A program made the position numbers and the translations under genes. A stretch of DNA of 64,000 bases. It comes from Chrysophaeum taylorii. Lineage: Eukaryota; Sar; Pelagophyceae; Pelagomonadales; Pelagomonadaceae. The first letter of the stretch is position 1. Every line of letters begins with the position of its first letter. The DNA is taken from NCBI GenBank assembly GCA_029834535.1, contig JAQMWT010000673.1, positions 1 through 64,000 on the forward strand. The letters run 5' to 3'. Below are positions 37,472 through 47,932 of the stretch, piece after piece. The notes beneath the pieces are model-generated. The model saw only the letters and a program-made list of their open reading frames with translations. It was not told the origin of the DNA and made no database searches.

Positions 37472-39108
37472 CTCTCTCGTGGCCGAGCCACTATGAAATA
37501 TGCTATATGTATTGTCCTAGCGAGCCTTTGCGAACGCTCACGGCGCTTGTTGCTAACTGGGCCAACGCGACCCCCACGGTAGGGGTGATATCCACGGCGT
37601 GGGGCAAAATCTCTCGCTCGCCTACCACGTGGAGCTCACCGACAACATCCTGAGTGGATCAGTGCCTATCTTAACGTAATTGAGGATTGAGGAGGTCCCG
37701 TAGTTCACAGGACGGGGTGTTTTCGGTCTTCGCTTAGACGCACAGCACAGTGCTACTGTGAAACTAACAGCAGACCCACCATCACTCCTCCAGGCCCAAG
37801 ACGCCAACGGCCTCGCGGGACAACACCTGGGCGCTACGACAGCGCGCGAAAACCAAGAAACCAAGCCTAGAAACCGCACGTTCGACGACAACAACAACAA
37901 CAACAACAACCTGAGCGCGAAACCACGCGGGGCAGGTCATGCAAGAACCATTAATGCCCGAAAGCAAGCAACTCGAGGGAATGAATGACGTCAGCCGCTG
38001 CAAGTATGACGACATGCCTATCCGTCGACGAGAGGCCCCTCCTCCATCCGAACAAGGCACCTGGCCTGAAAATGTCCACACCACTCCACATTACTGCACT
38101 CGATGGTGATTCTAGCTAGGAGGACTCCGCCCGGATCAGGCAGCGTGGCCTCGGAGAGCGTGTGTAGTGGAAAGGGCATGCCTCGGTCGAGTCAGGCACG
38201 CAGTCAAACGAGAAAATGGGATTCAGATCACATTCGCCGACGCAAGCTGCTTGTTGGATGAGCCCTCTACGGGATTCGGCAAATTCCTTCCACCAAGCGG
38301 AGATTGGACCCTTAGCAGGACCTATTACCACGGCTCTCCGTATCCGCGCAAAATGCAGGCTTTTAGCGTAAAAAAACAAAAAAAACATATCACACTCCGC
38401 TTAAGAGCAAAGTCCAGGACGTCTTCCGCACTTATTATCGCGCGTTATATTGAAAGAAAAGCTCGGGGCCTGTCCAGGACTTACCACGGTTTAAACAACC
38501 ATCTAAGCTTAGGCCCTGCTCATTTCATTACGCAATTTTCTGGCCCTGATCGGGAATATCAAGCTTCCTCCCACAAAGCAATAATGCTCGTCACGAAATT
38601 TCCTTGAAGGTCGAGTCCGCGCATTTTGAAGTTTCAAGGGCCCGGTCGTCGGCTCGATCGTATATTACCGGTCGTGGGCTAGAATTTTTGTTGTCTACTA
38701 GCGCAAAGTAATAGGAACTCGTCCGATGAAAAAACCGACCGCCAGCCGTTACTACACCGTCATCTGCGTCTTAAATTACCCGGGATCACCAAAAACCACG
38801 AATGGGACAACCGACGTGCATCGAACAAAATTTTAGAGAGCGACATGACGAGTGCCTGAGCAGAAGACCGCCGCACATACGTCGTCGTCTTACAAGGAAG
38901 GTAACGACCGTTTGTGTGCTCCCGATAGACTCGAAACCGCGAGCCCGTCACGTCATAATACGGATCGCCTCCGCCGTTGCAAGCCTCACAGCTGCTGCGC
39001 CCGGTGTCGTTCGTGATGTTAACATCGCCGCGTTTCGTCCGTGACTATCCCAGCCAACAAGCTCGCGCGACAAGCGCCATGGAGGTTGACAAGGTGAGCC
39101 AAGAAGTT
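37359..39108. other. AT-richer stretch without a recognised gene
   Basis: Contains only short open frames. The longest is about 146 codons near 38.17-38.61 kb; it lacks an ATG at its open end and matches no family. A short (AAC)n tract lies near 37890-37910. I see no RNA gene or intact element. Confidence 0.5.
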
Positions 39109-39920
39109 TCAGCGGTAGGATCCCGAGGAGCATCGTGAGCAACGTCCATTCGGCCCTTTTCGCCCTCCTCTCGTCCGCACAGTCCTGATGTTCACATGTC
39201 GCTTCGATGCAAAACAAGGGAGCGACGCTATTATAGGGCCATGGCTACGAAAGGGTACATGCGGGCCGAGGACGTGCCATCTCGGCATCGACGAGTGCCG
39301 GGAATAATGAATCGTCGTAAGTGCCGTACGGCTCGAGGTCAGCGTGTTCGATCGCCTGCTCACGTGCGTAAAAAGAAAGTTGCCAAAGAGAAGGCGCGGG
39401 GAATCGACTGAGACGGCATTGGAGATGTCTGCCGGTTTAGCCAGGATGAGATGCCGTCGGCTGTGGAGCTCGACCGCCAGTTCTTCCTGATGATTGCCCA
39501 TGAGGGACTCATTGACGCAAACGATGAGCCGCTTTTGAAGCGCGAGTGCTTCGGTTACGGAGCCCGCACCGCCGTGCGAAATAACAACCGCGGCCTTTTC
39601 CATCTCGCTCGGTATGTCGGGCCTGCGCGTGGTCGCGCGACACGGGCAAGCGTGCGCACGTGAATCGGAACCACGTGCGGTGCACGGTTGTCTCGCCAAG
39701 GAACGTCGGCTCTGTCCCGCGTCCGACCTGACAATACAAGGTTATTACGTCGACAGTGGGTGTGTGGGTGATCTCGCACCTGAACGCGCAACCATCGATA
39801 CCCGAGCTCGGTGAGACGGTCAGCGAACTCTGCCGTCGTCACCGCGGCTACGAGCTCGTCGAAGCACGTCGTGCCGACGGTCACGAAGATGCCGCGATTC
39901 TTCTCCTCACCGCGCAACAT
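39109..39920 (-). CDS. ALG13: ALG13-like UDP-GlcNAc transferase catalytic subunit
   Basis: Three exons, 39920-39780, 39727-39660 and 39622-39109 (3' end uncertain), with introns of 52 and 37 nt. The joined protein starts MLRGEEKNRGIFVTVGTTCFDELVAAV, continues RWLRVQVGRGTEPTF, then PDIPSEMEKAAVVISHGGAGSVTEALALQKRLIVCVNESLMGNHQEELAVEL. These are the hallmark blocks of Alg13. Alg13 with Alg14 adds the second GlcNAc to dolichol-PP-GlcNAc on the cytosolic ER face. Homology fades after about residue 145. The open frame then runs on for ~95 residues, so a further intron (a GTGAGC donor lies nearby) or a lineage-specific tail is possible. It is divergent from the glycosyltransferase gene with 93 bp between starts. 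Confidence 0.75.
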
Positions 39921-40013
39921 CACGACGGGGAAGGGTTATGATTCAGATCATCTTGGTTTAAAACCTCTCGGAGACTGACTGACTCTCCTAGCACGCCGTT
40001 TGCGCCGGACGAC

Positions 40014-41478
40014 ATGCGCGCCCTTCTCGCCGCCGTGGCCATCGCGGCTTGTTGGGTGACCTATCTCATGATGCGAGCACCTCGGAACGTGGGAGATGGT
40101 CATCCTGGCTTGGCAGCGCCCGAAACGTGGCTAAGGGCTCGTTCGCCACCGCTTGTTGCGCCTCCAGCTCGACCGCCGGTGTCATCAAAGCCTCCTCCCC
40201 AAGTGCTGTTGCCGCCAGTTGTAGAGCCTGCTCCGGAGCCGTCATCGCGAGTCCACGTCGTGTGCGTCCGTCGGGATTCTCCAACAACAACGCTGGCGGC
40301 GGCAGGTTTTCGACGGACTGCTCGGCGTACCAGGACTGGCAGACGGAGGTCGTGTTCAACTCGGCGCTCGTCGTCGGTCACGCTGGGCCGCTGACGCGGA
40401 TTGCGTGCGTATGAAAGAGTTTCCCCGGCGCGACGATCGTCGCAGGTCGGGGTGTGGCGAGGCCGAGCGGCGTCGTCTGAGTGAGTTACCCCGCGTCATC
40501 GCGCTCGGAGGCTTGTTCCAAGGCGCGCGGTACGCTGCGTTGTATCCCGATCTTTTCGACTCTCGCATCTTTGTCCACTTCACGCCGGCGTTCAACAAGG
40601 ACGAGGCGTCGGGGAACACGTACCACTTTTACAACAAACCGCGGGGGATTGAGCACTGGCTCGCGGAACCGGGATCGTCGGCGTCGCGCACCGAGATCGT
40701 CGCGCTCATCGACCCCGATTTCGCCTTCCTGAGGCCACTCTCGGACGAGTTCGACAGGAAGCGCGAGCTCGTCGTCATCTCGCCGTGGACGGTCGACGAC
40801 GTTCCGAGGCGCGTCGAGCGCGGCGTGCCCTTCGGCCAGCAGTACGGTCTCGGGACGCACTGGCGCCGCTTCGACCGCGCCGCGATCTGCGGCGCCGACT
40901 CGCCGTGCGTCGCGACCACCGAGAAGGACGCCTACAAATTCTACCCCGTCGGCCCGCCGTACGTCGCGCACGTCGACGACTGGCGCCGCATCGCGCCCGT
41001 ATGGCGCGAGTTCGCGCCGCGCGTCTACGCCCAGTACCCGAATCTCCTCGCCGAAATGTACGCCTACTGTATGGCGGCGGCTCACCTCGAGCTCCCGCAC
41101 GTGCGCGTTAACCACCTCATGCTCTCGAATGCCGCCGTCAAGGACGAGGGCTGGCCGTTGGTCGACGCGCTCCCGCTCGCCCTCGCGTGCCCGGCCGATC
41201 CCGAGGCCGACCCGCCGCTCGTCGCGCGGCAGGTGGCCCGAAACCACGCGCTCCCCGCCTTTGTCCACTTCTGCCAAAACTACCGGCTTGGCGACTGGAT
41301 GTTCGCCAAGCGACGAGTCCCGCGCGAACTTTTCGTTTCTTGCGACCGCGAGCTCCTAGCACCGCCGCCCGCCGACGTCTGGAAATTCCGCTACGAACTC
41401 CAGCCCCCGGGAAATCCGTGTCGAGACGAACCCAAACGTCCGTCTCTCGTTACGCCGCGATGTTCTCACGCTGCTTAG
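40014..41478 (+). CDS. Type II membrane glycosyltransferase, HPAT/SERGT-like
   Basis: Exons 40014-40261, 40306-40404 and 40446-41478 (introns 44 and 41 nt) give 459 residues. MRALLAAVAIAACWVTYLMM is a signal anchor, followed by a Pro-rich stem. The catalytic domain begins VHVVFSTDCSAYQDWQTEVV...GHAGPLTRIA. It matches plant and algal hydroxyproline arabinosyltransferases and peptidyl-serine galactosyltransferases. Other blocks are VALIDPDFAFLRPL (DxD-like DPD), FGQQYGLGTHW, GPPYVAHVDDWRRIAPVW and EMYAYCMAAAHLELPHV. It probably glycosylates Hyp or Ser of wall or secreted proteins in the Golgi. A consensus donor GTAAGT at 41540 and an acceptor at 41594 suggest that the 3' end may be spliced differently. 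Confidence 0.72.
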
Positions 41479-41975
41479 GCAAGCCGCTCACGAATCCGAG
41501 GATCGCCAACCGGACAGCGCTCTCCATGTGCCTCGCGACGTAAGTCGACTCGTCTACGAGGCGACGCGACTTTGTTGATGCTGTTGTTGTATAGGTGGCA
41601 CACGAACGCGGCTGCTCGGCACGCGACCGGCGTTTCTCGCCGCCGTGCGTGGCCACCTCATCGTTTTGCGCAGGCGAGCTCGTGCGCCACCCACGCACGT
41701 AGTATCCCTCCCACGGAGAGTGTGTTCGTTTCGCCGCAGGCTCGACCTTCTGCAATGCGAGTGCCACGACGACGACTCGGTAACCAAACAAGCCAGAGTT
41801 TTTTGTTTACCCCTCAACAACAAGAAGACCGTATCTTTGGCTCCCCGTCCTTGTAGGCGCGTCAAGCTCTACGACATCGCGACGCACTGTTGGAAGAAGA
41901 AGACCCCCGCGAGATGATCAACAACAATGATAAAAATAAAAATAACCCTCTCGTCGAAGGTAGGGTAAGCATAGC
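41479..41975. other. Short intergenic region, possible 3' exon of the glycosyltransferase
   Basis: Contains a plausible 55-nt intron (41540-41594) but no continuation that I could place in frame with the upstream gene. Also holds one copy of a dispersed ~40-bp repeat (41841-41880). Confidence 0.4.
41841..41880 (+). repeat. Dispersed ~40-bp repeat, copy 1
   Basis: CTCCCCGTCCTTGTAGGCGC followed by GTCAAGCTCTACGACA. A second copy lies at 44269-44308 with about three differences. Confidence 0.7.
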
Positions 41976-42815
41976 ATGCGTGTTGCGAGCGGCTTGGTCC
42001 TCGCACTCCAACATCATCGGCAACAGATCGTCGCGCGGCAGTGCGGCGGTCTCGGGGTCGACTGGGAGTATGGCGAGCCCATCGTCGGGATCGCCCCGCC
42101 GGAGGTGGCGTCGGTGTCCGACGCCACCGCGGCGATCGAAGTTTTGGAGCAGTTCGTATCGCGCGAACGGCTCGAAATTATCGAGCGCGTCGTCGACCAA
42201 CGGACCTCCCTCGCGCGCGTCGCGTACGAACGACCCTCGAATCCGATGAATGTGTGGGCCTGTCTGCGGACGATCGACGCCTTTGGAATTCAGCACGTCG
42301 ACGTAGTCAGAGATACGGCGGAGGCCGCCGGAAAGCGAGCCGCCGCGCGAGGCCACGCGGGGACGCTTTTTTCGATGCGGCGCGAGGGAATGGCCGCGGC
42401 AATGGGGACCCAGAAGTGGCTCTCGCTCCAAATGCACGACGATTCGCGAGCCATGTGCGAAGCGTCGAGGGCCCGGGGCTACCAAGTCGTCGCGACGGAC
42501 TTGAGGGGAACGATCGAGCTACCAGACTGGCGTCCCCGGGGAAAAGTCGCCGTCGTCTTTGGGAACGAGGAGATTGGCATCTCCGAGGACCTGAGGGCGC
42601 ACGCTGACTTGACTCTGAGAGTTCCGATGCGCGGCTTCGCGGACTCGCTTAACCTTAGCGTTTCCACCGCCGTCATCCTTGCGCATCTCAGTGCGATAGG
42701 CCACCTCAAACCTGACCTCGACGCGCGCGAGAAAAACTACCTCAAGCTCGCCTGGCTCTGCCAATCCGTCAAGGCGGCGCGGCCCATCCTCCGACGCCAC
42801 GACCTTCTAATTTAA
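41976..42815 (+). CDS. SpoU/TrmH-family RNA 2'-O-methyltransferase
   Basis: A 279-residue intronless protein with the three SPOUT motifs: NPMNVWACLRTIDAFGIQHV (89-108, motif 1 Asn), VVFGNEEIGIS (193-203, motif 2 with Glu) and LNLSVSTAVIL (225-235, motif 3). The GNE.G and SLN.S.. pattern is that of TrmH (tRNA Gm18) and related rRNA 2'-O-methylases. It transfers a methyl group from SAM to a ribose 2'-OH through the trefoil knot fold. The N-terminal ~85 residues are helical and include RERLEIIERVVDQRT, as in TrmH. MRVASGLVLALQ could be a weak organelle signal. The target RNA is unknown. Confidence 0.85.
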   Translation: MRVASGLVLALQHHRQQIVARQCGGLGVDWEYGEPIVGIAPPEVASVSDATAAIEVLEQFVSRERLEIIERVVDQRTSLARVAYERPSNPMNVWACLRTIDAFGIQHVDVVRDTAEAAGKRAAARGHAGTLFSMRREGMAAAMGTQKWLSLQMHDDSRAMCEASRARGYQVVATDLRGTIELPDWRPRGKVAVVFGNEEIGISEDLRAHADLTLRVPMRGFADSLNLSVSTAVILAHLSAIGHLKPDLDAREKNYLKLAWLCQSVKAARPILRRHDLLI

Positions 42816-44723
42816 TAAGACCCTAACTCGCTGGACTGCCCGGACCTTGGCGGCTTACACCGCAGTGCCGAATGCGCGGCTGAGCCGGGTATGGTTCGTC
42901 GCGGCAAATTCAGATGGTTCCCTATGGATGTTGCTCCGCTTATAGTGTACGGGGCAGTCATCGAAACAACACACGCAAAGCCTACACGAGTCTGAGGGTT
43001 CGAGACTGCGGTTGGCCGCGAGACTGCCTTGATCCTGATGTTGTCGCGCCCTGTTAGGCGCGAAATCAAAAATCGCGAATCGAGTTCAACAAAAAGAAAG
43101 AATCTCGCCGATCGATCTATCTCTCCTCCTGTCTTGTAGGCGCTTCTCTTGGTTCTAGAGGTGCTCTACCGAAACGGGAGTTCAAATCTAGACCCTGTCA
43201 GCTACCTCTGATTGGAGGCAAATGACAAGAAGAAATGTGTCGAGGTTCTCAATTATGTTGACTTGTTGTGCATTGAAAGCGGGGGACGCGACGAAATTTC
43301 AGACGAGGAGGAGCGTCGTTGTCGCGCTCATTCGGTCATCATGCTGCGTGACGCCAAAAAGTCTTCACGTCAGCCGCGGGTTCGACGTGTTGTGACACAA
43401 TCGGTGATATTCGGGTGGCGATCTCAATATCCGCCCACTTCGCAATTTGTTTGTCGCTACTTGCGTCCAGCATTTAGCCGGCGCACACAAACGAGGATTC
43501 CGCACTGCGGTTTGCTGCTTTTTTTTTTTAACGTCGGCGAGCTGACCGAGACTCGCGTCATCGAGTGGGATCATGCTCGCAACATGCCCGAGCCCGCCCC
43601 GCATGTACCGTGCTGGCAATGCTCTCCGAGCGACACCCCAACCCCGTTCGCTTGTTGAGATGAAGCATGGGCGCTATTCGCTTGTTGACGGGCGGTTCTG
43701 TTGCGTTGTTTAGAGTACGCCATGCAGCCACAATCGCTATGAAGTCAAACTCTGCGAGGTGGTAGAGACACACATTGACACGCGCTTTGAATGCGACCTC
43801 CTGTACGTAGACAACCCCAATCGCGCAGCCCTCGGCGCAATGACGACGGCATAGTGCGCGGTGCAAGAGGCGCTCGTTCGACCACATGGCTTTTGGTACC
43901 TACGATACGCCAAAATGTCCACAACAACGCTCACAACATTCATTCTTTGGGCTTTGGCAATTCAACCCCGAGGTTTTGAATTTGAATGGTATGCAGCCAT
44001 GACAGCAAACTGCATTATCGCGCTCATTAGGCGAAGCACCGACACGTTCCTCGCCAGTTATTAATGAATATCCGCGTTCTCTCCGGAATTCGAGGTAGTA
44101 GGATCAACTTTAGCAAAACACGACCATTTCCTTCCGCCAACCTCGAGGTTTGAGAGACAAGTTCGGTCGCAGGGTTCAGGGAGACACCATATTCAAGGCG
44201 GGAGCCCATCTGGCAGTCTGTTGTTGTTGAGACAACAAAAACGAGCCCCAACTTTTAAAACCATATGACTCCCCGTCCCTGTAGGCGCGTCAAAGCTCGA
44301 CGACACCCCGACTCACCCCAGGTTTTATTTATTTGAACGGCACTATCAAGGATAACGCAACAACTTAACTAACTAACTTCAGACCTCTCCCGAGCATGGG
44401 AGCCAGGCCGGACCGACAGGAGCCAGTCCGGAATCACGGGCCTTTAGACGAGGAGCGCCGAAAGGTTGGTCGGCGGAGAGTGACCATCAAGCTTGTCGCC
44501 ATGCGACGAGGAGACCGCGATGTGACTGACAACCAACTCGTCGATAACCTTCCGTCTTCGCCCCCCGGCCATACCCCGTCCCACTGCGAACGTTCCGGCT
44601 GCCAACCGGCCCGCCCGGGAGGCGAATAGGTGCCAACCTACGCCGTTAGGATAACGCAATAATAAATAAATAACCCTAGGTTGGTTATGTTTTCGGCGTC
44701 ATCGTCGTCATCGTCGTAACATT
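42816..44723. other. AT-richer intergenic stretch, no recognised gene
   Basis: Short open frames only. 43128-43205 contains an A/B-box-like pattern (TGTAGGCGC... and GGAGTTCAAATC) but no cloverleaf that I could fold. Contains repeat copy 2 at 44269-44308. The last ~80 bp before 44724 is the presumed promoter of the next gene. Confidence 0.5.
44269..44308 (+). repeat. Dispersed ~40-bp repeat, copy 2
   Basis: CTCCCCGTCCCTGTAGGCGC followed by GTCAAAGCTCGACGACA, near-identical to 41841-41880. Confidence 0.7.
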
Positions 44724-45758
44724 ATGGCGAGACGTAGAGGGACACGCTTGTACGTTGCGGTGGTCCTATTGTTCTTGAGGAGGTGTGTTGGTCGTGGCGA
44801 CGACATTCTCTCGTCGCTTGGGCTCGACAGCTCAACAAACCGTGCAGCAGTGATCCAAATGCGATCGCGATTGAAACTTATGAACGTGCCTTCGCTCCTG
44901 GCTGTCGACAACAGCCGGCCTGACGATATCAATCGCGTATCGCGAGCCAAGGTGTCCATCTCCAGACTCGCGCGGTGTCTGCGGGCCGAGGAGCCGTCCG
45001 ACTGCATCCTGCTCACGCACCCGTGCATTCGAATTATGCAGCATATGACGCACTCGGCCGGGGCCTCGAGAGGGTCGCTCGGTGGCTTTTCGTGTCAGGT
45101 GTTTCTCCCGTCCGATATGTCTGCGCCGCAGAGCCTCGCAATCGCGGAGCGCGTCGTCGGCGCCGAGACGTATTTTGAATGGGGCGGCGGGAGTTCGACG
45201 GAACTGTTGGGACCGCTCGCGTTGCGGGCGTATACCGCTGAGCACTACGCCCCATGGTGCAATTGCCTCCGCATGCGACCTCTTACGCAGTGCCTGCAGC
45301 AACAGTCGCCCGCGGTGGAGCGTATAACGTGCGTTCGAACCAACCTCAACGTGCGCAGCTTTGGCAGGTTGTCGGTCAATAACACGCACAAAACCATCGC
45401 AGAGGCGCATCGCGCATACGTCCACGCGATCGACCTCACCTACGAGAAAAAATTCGATGTTTTACTTATTGATGGCCGCGCCCACTTCTCCTGCGCGCTC
45501 AAGGCGCTGGGGTACGCAACGAATTCTTCGGTCGTTTTCGTCAACGAATGGCCGCGCAAGCATGGACGGCACATTCTCCAGTATTACGATCTCGATCGGA
45601 CCATCGACTGGGATGGCAAGGAATGCGACGCAACCCAACCGGGCGGGCGATGCTTGGCACAGCTGCGACCAAAACGCCAATATTGCGGCGACCGCGACGT
45701 TCATCCAAACTTCCTCGATCGCAATCGAAACTTCGTCCGATCCCCGGTAAATTTTTGA
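44724..45758 (+). CDS. Secretory-pathway protein with a class I methyltransferase-like fold
   Basis: A 344-residue intronless protein. MARRRGTRLYVAVVLLFLRRCVG is a signal peptide or anchor. The C-terminal ~200 residues resemble a class I SAM methyltransferase-like core: ETYFEWGGGSSTELL (glycine-rich loop), RAYTAEHYAPWC, then FDVLLIDGRAHFSCALKAL and SSVVFVNEWPRKHGRHILQYYDL. This D-G-R / W-G-G-G-S arrangement occurs in uncharacterised algal and plant proteins linked to wall polysaccharide methylation, so a Golgi glycan methylase is a reasonable but unproven guess. Less GC-rich than the importin cluster. Confidence 0.55.
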   Translation: MARRRGTRLYVAVVLLFLRRCVGRGDDILSSLGLDSSTNRAAVIQMRSRLKLMNVPSLLAVDNSRPDDINRVSRAKVSISRLARCLRAEEPSDCILLTHPCIRIMQHMTHSAGASRGSLGGFSCQVFLPSDMSAPQSLAIAERVVGAETYFEWGGGSSTELLGPLALRAYTAEHYAPWCNCLRMRPLTQCLQQQSPAVERITCVRTNLNVRSFGRLSVNNTHKTIAEAHRAYVHAIDLTYEKKFDVLLIDGRAHFSCALKALGYATNSSVVFVNEWPRKHGRHILQYYDLDRTIDWDGKECDATQPGGRCLAQLRPKRQYCGDRDVHPNFLDRNRNFVRSPVNF

Positions 45759-45829
45759 ACTCGACCCCCCGAACCGTAGAATAAACGCCGCGCGGTGCCA
45801 TAATGATAATAATGTCGCGTGCGTGCTTA

Positions 45830-47844
45830 TTAATTAAATAAATTGCTCCGACGATCCTGCTGCCCAAAAGAAGAAGAAGCGAGACCGTCGTCCCCGCCAG
45901 CCGGCGGAGCTTTCGGGGACCCGGCGGAAGAAGAAGAAGAAGAAGACGACATATCTTCGGAGTCCCCTTCCACAACGGGATCGTCGGGGTTCGTCGTGGT
46001 GGCCAGCGGCTTTTCGTAGCAGAGGCCGAACTCGTTTGGGCGGGCCTTGTCTACCTGATAAGCCCAGTACTGCCACAAGAAGACGAGAAAGACGAGATCG
46101 TCGCGAAGGGTCCTGCGCGAGAAAAGAAATAAAAAACAGGATAAAATCGATTGTGGTTGTTGTTACGCACATGATGCGGTACTTGATTGGCGATTTGACA
46201 ATCCAAGCAAACGCGTCGTCGACGAACGTATTAAAAACTTTGTACAAAAAGACCTAACGACGACGCATTTCCCTCGCGCGAACACCAAATCATCCACACC
46301 TTGAGCGGGAGATGCGCGACAGACTTGAGCTTGTAGTTGATGTAGAGCTGCGGGACCATCGCCAGAAAGCCGAAGAAGTAGGTCAAATCGGCGAGCGACG
46401 AGACGAGCCACGAGTACCAGCTCTTGTGCAGGTAGTGGACGAGGGCGAAGACAGAAAAGCCCACCACGAGCGGGGCGAGTCCGAGACCGAGGTGGGCTGT
46501 GCACTCGCGGTCGAGCCTGGCCGTGTATTTCTCGGCAGCGTCCATGTTGTGGAGGTCGCGGAAGCGAATCGAGGGCACGCCGTCGAAGACGATCGTCGGA
46601 CGGAGGACGCGCGCCACCTTCCAGCACTCGGTCAGGACGGCGCGGCCGAGCGTGATTAGGAGGAGGATGTTGGCGTCGTTGTCGGCGAGGAAGAGGAACA
46701 CGATGACGCTCCTCGCGAGACCCCAGAGAAGCGACGACGTCGACACGCCCCTAAATGTCTCGCGACCGACGTAAAAGCCGACCTCTTCGCGGAACGCGAA
46801 ATAGTCGAGCTGAACGTGCAACATTCCGATCACCGTCGAGACGACGTACCGGAAGATTCGGTCGTCGCTCAGCTGCACGCGCAGGTCGTCGACGTCTTTG
46901 TCCGAACCGAAGGCGCTCATCATCTCGATGATCTGCGCGGCGACCGTCGCCCGCAAGCCGTACGCGAGCGGCGACGCGACGCGGTACCGCCACCGGAACG
47001 TCGGATGCGGTCGGCGAGAGACGTTGCGCGACATCGGCAGCGCCAACCGCCGGGGCACCGACTGCTCGTCCAGGAGCGCGATCGGCGGGTAGCGTCGGCC
47101 GTGCTCCTCATCGTCAAAAACCCTAAGGTCCTCGACGCCCAAGTTTGGCAGGCCCTCGTACGCCGCCCGGCGCGAGAGCGCGCCGTCGCCGCCGACGTCC
47201 AGCACGCGCACCACCAGCGGCACGGTTCCAAATTTCCAGTGCGGCCGCCACTCCCCGGCGTCCTCGCGTCGCGTGTCGTTGGTGGTATCCAGCAAGCTGC
47301 GGTAGGACGTCCTCGCGCGCGCGCGCGCGGCGCGCGTTAAGGCGACCGACCCCAGAGACGTCGACGTAGCGACCACCGACGCCGCCGTCTCGTTCTCGGA
47401 GGACGCAAGACCTGCAGAAGGCCGCGCGTAGAAGTGCGCCACGAGGTTGACCCCGCCTTTCCGCACGATGGGCGGCACGGCGATCGTCGTCGCCGCGTCG
47501 AACGACGCCAGAGGATCGACGTCGTACCGCGCGAACGCAACCTCGTCGCGCGTCGACGCTGATGTCGTGATGACAACGAAAAGGTCCAAGCGCCCTCCTC
47601 GCAACGGCACCATCGGCCACAAGCACACCTTCGCGGCCCGTTCACTCGGGCTGCAGCTGGGTCGCCGCGCGAGCTGCCGCAACAACACGCCGCACAGGAC
47701 GAGGTAGCATACCATGAACCGCGACACCACGTACGCGACCTTGTCCGTGACCCCAATCGTCGCGGTCGCCACCCTCGTCGAGAGCTCGTTGTTGTGGTTT
47801 TCGTTGGTCCCTCGAACCATACTCTCGGAGGCGGCGGCGGTCAT
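45830..47844 (-). CDS. CLPTM1: CLPTM1-family transmembrane protein
   Basis: Exons 47844-46300, 46253-46171 and 46112-45830 (introns 46 and 58 nt) give 636 residues, close to human CLPTM1 (669). An N-terminal hydrophobic segment (VSRFMVCYLVLCGVLL) is followed by a lumenal beta-rich domain. A membrane bundle comes next (RSVIVFLFLADNDANILLL, LGLAPLVVGFSVFALV, LADLTYFFGFLAMVPQLYINYKL). The signature SVAHLPLK+VFLYKVFNTFVDDAFAW and YRIM+TLRDDLVFLVFLWQYWAYQVDK spans both exon junctions, which confirms the splicing. CLPTM1 proteins sit in the ER/Golgi and regulate assembly or trafficking of membrane proteins. The C-terminal tail is Ser and acidic rich. Confidence 0.85.
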
Positions 47845-47932
47845 GGCGGCACCTAACGGACCGCATCTCCGGGCGGGGGATGGCAGAGACTACTACTAGT
47901 CGTCCTCGCCACTTTATACTCACCACCTCGAG

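Noticed and set aside
38167-38607. 146-codon plus-strand ORF
   Set aside because: Starts without ATG, atypical composition, no recognisable motif.
43128-43205. tRNA-like or SINE-like sequence with GTTCAAATC
   Set aside because: I could not form acceptor, D and T stems that pair; only box-like strings are present.
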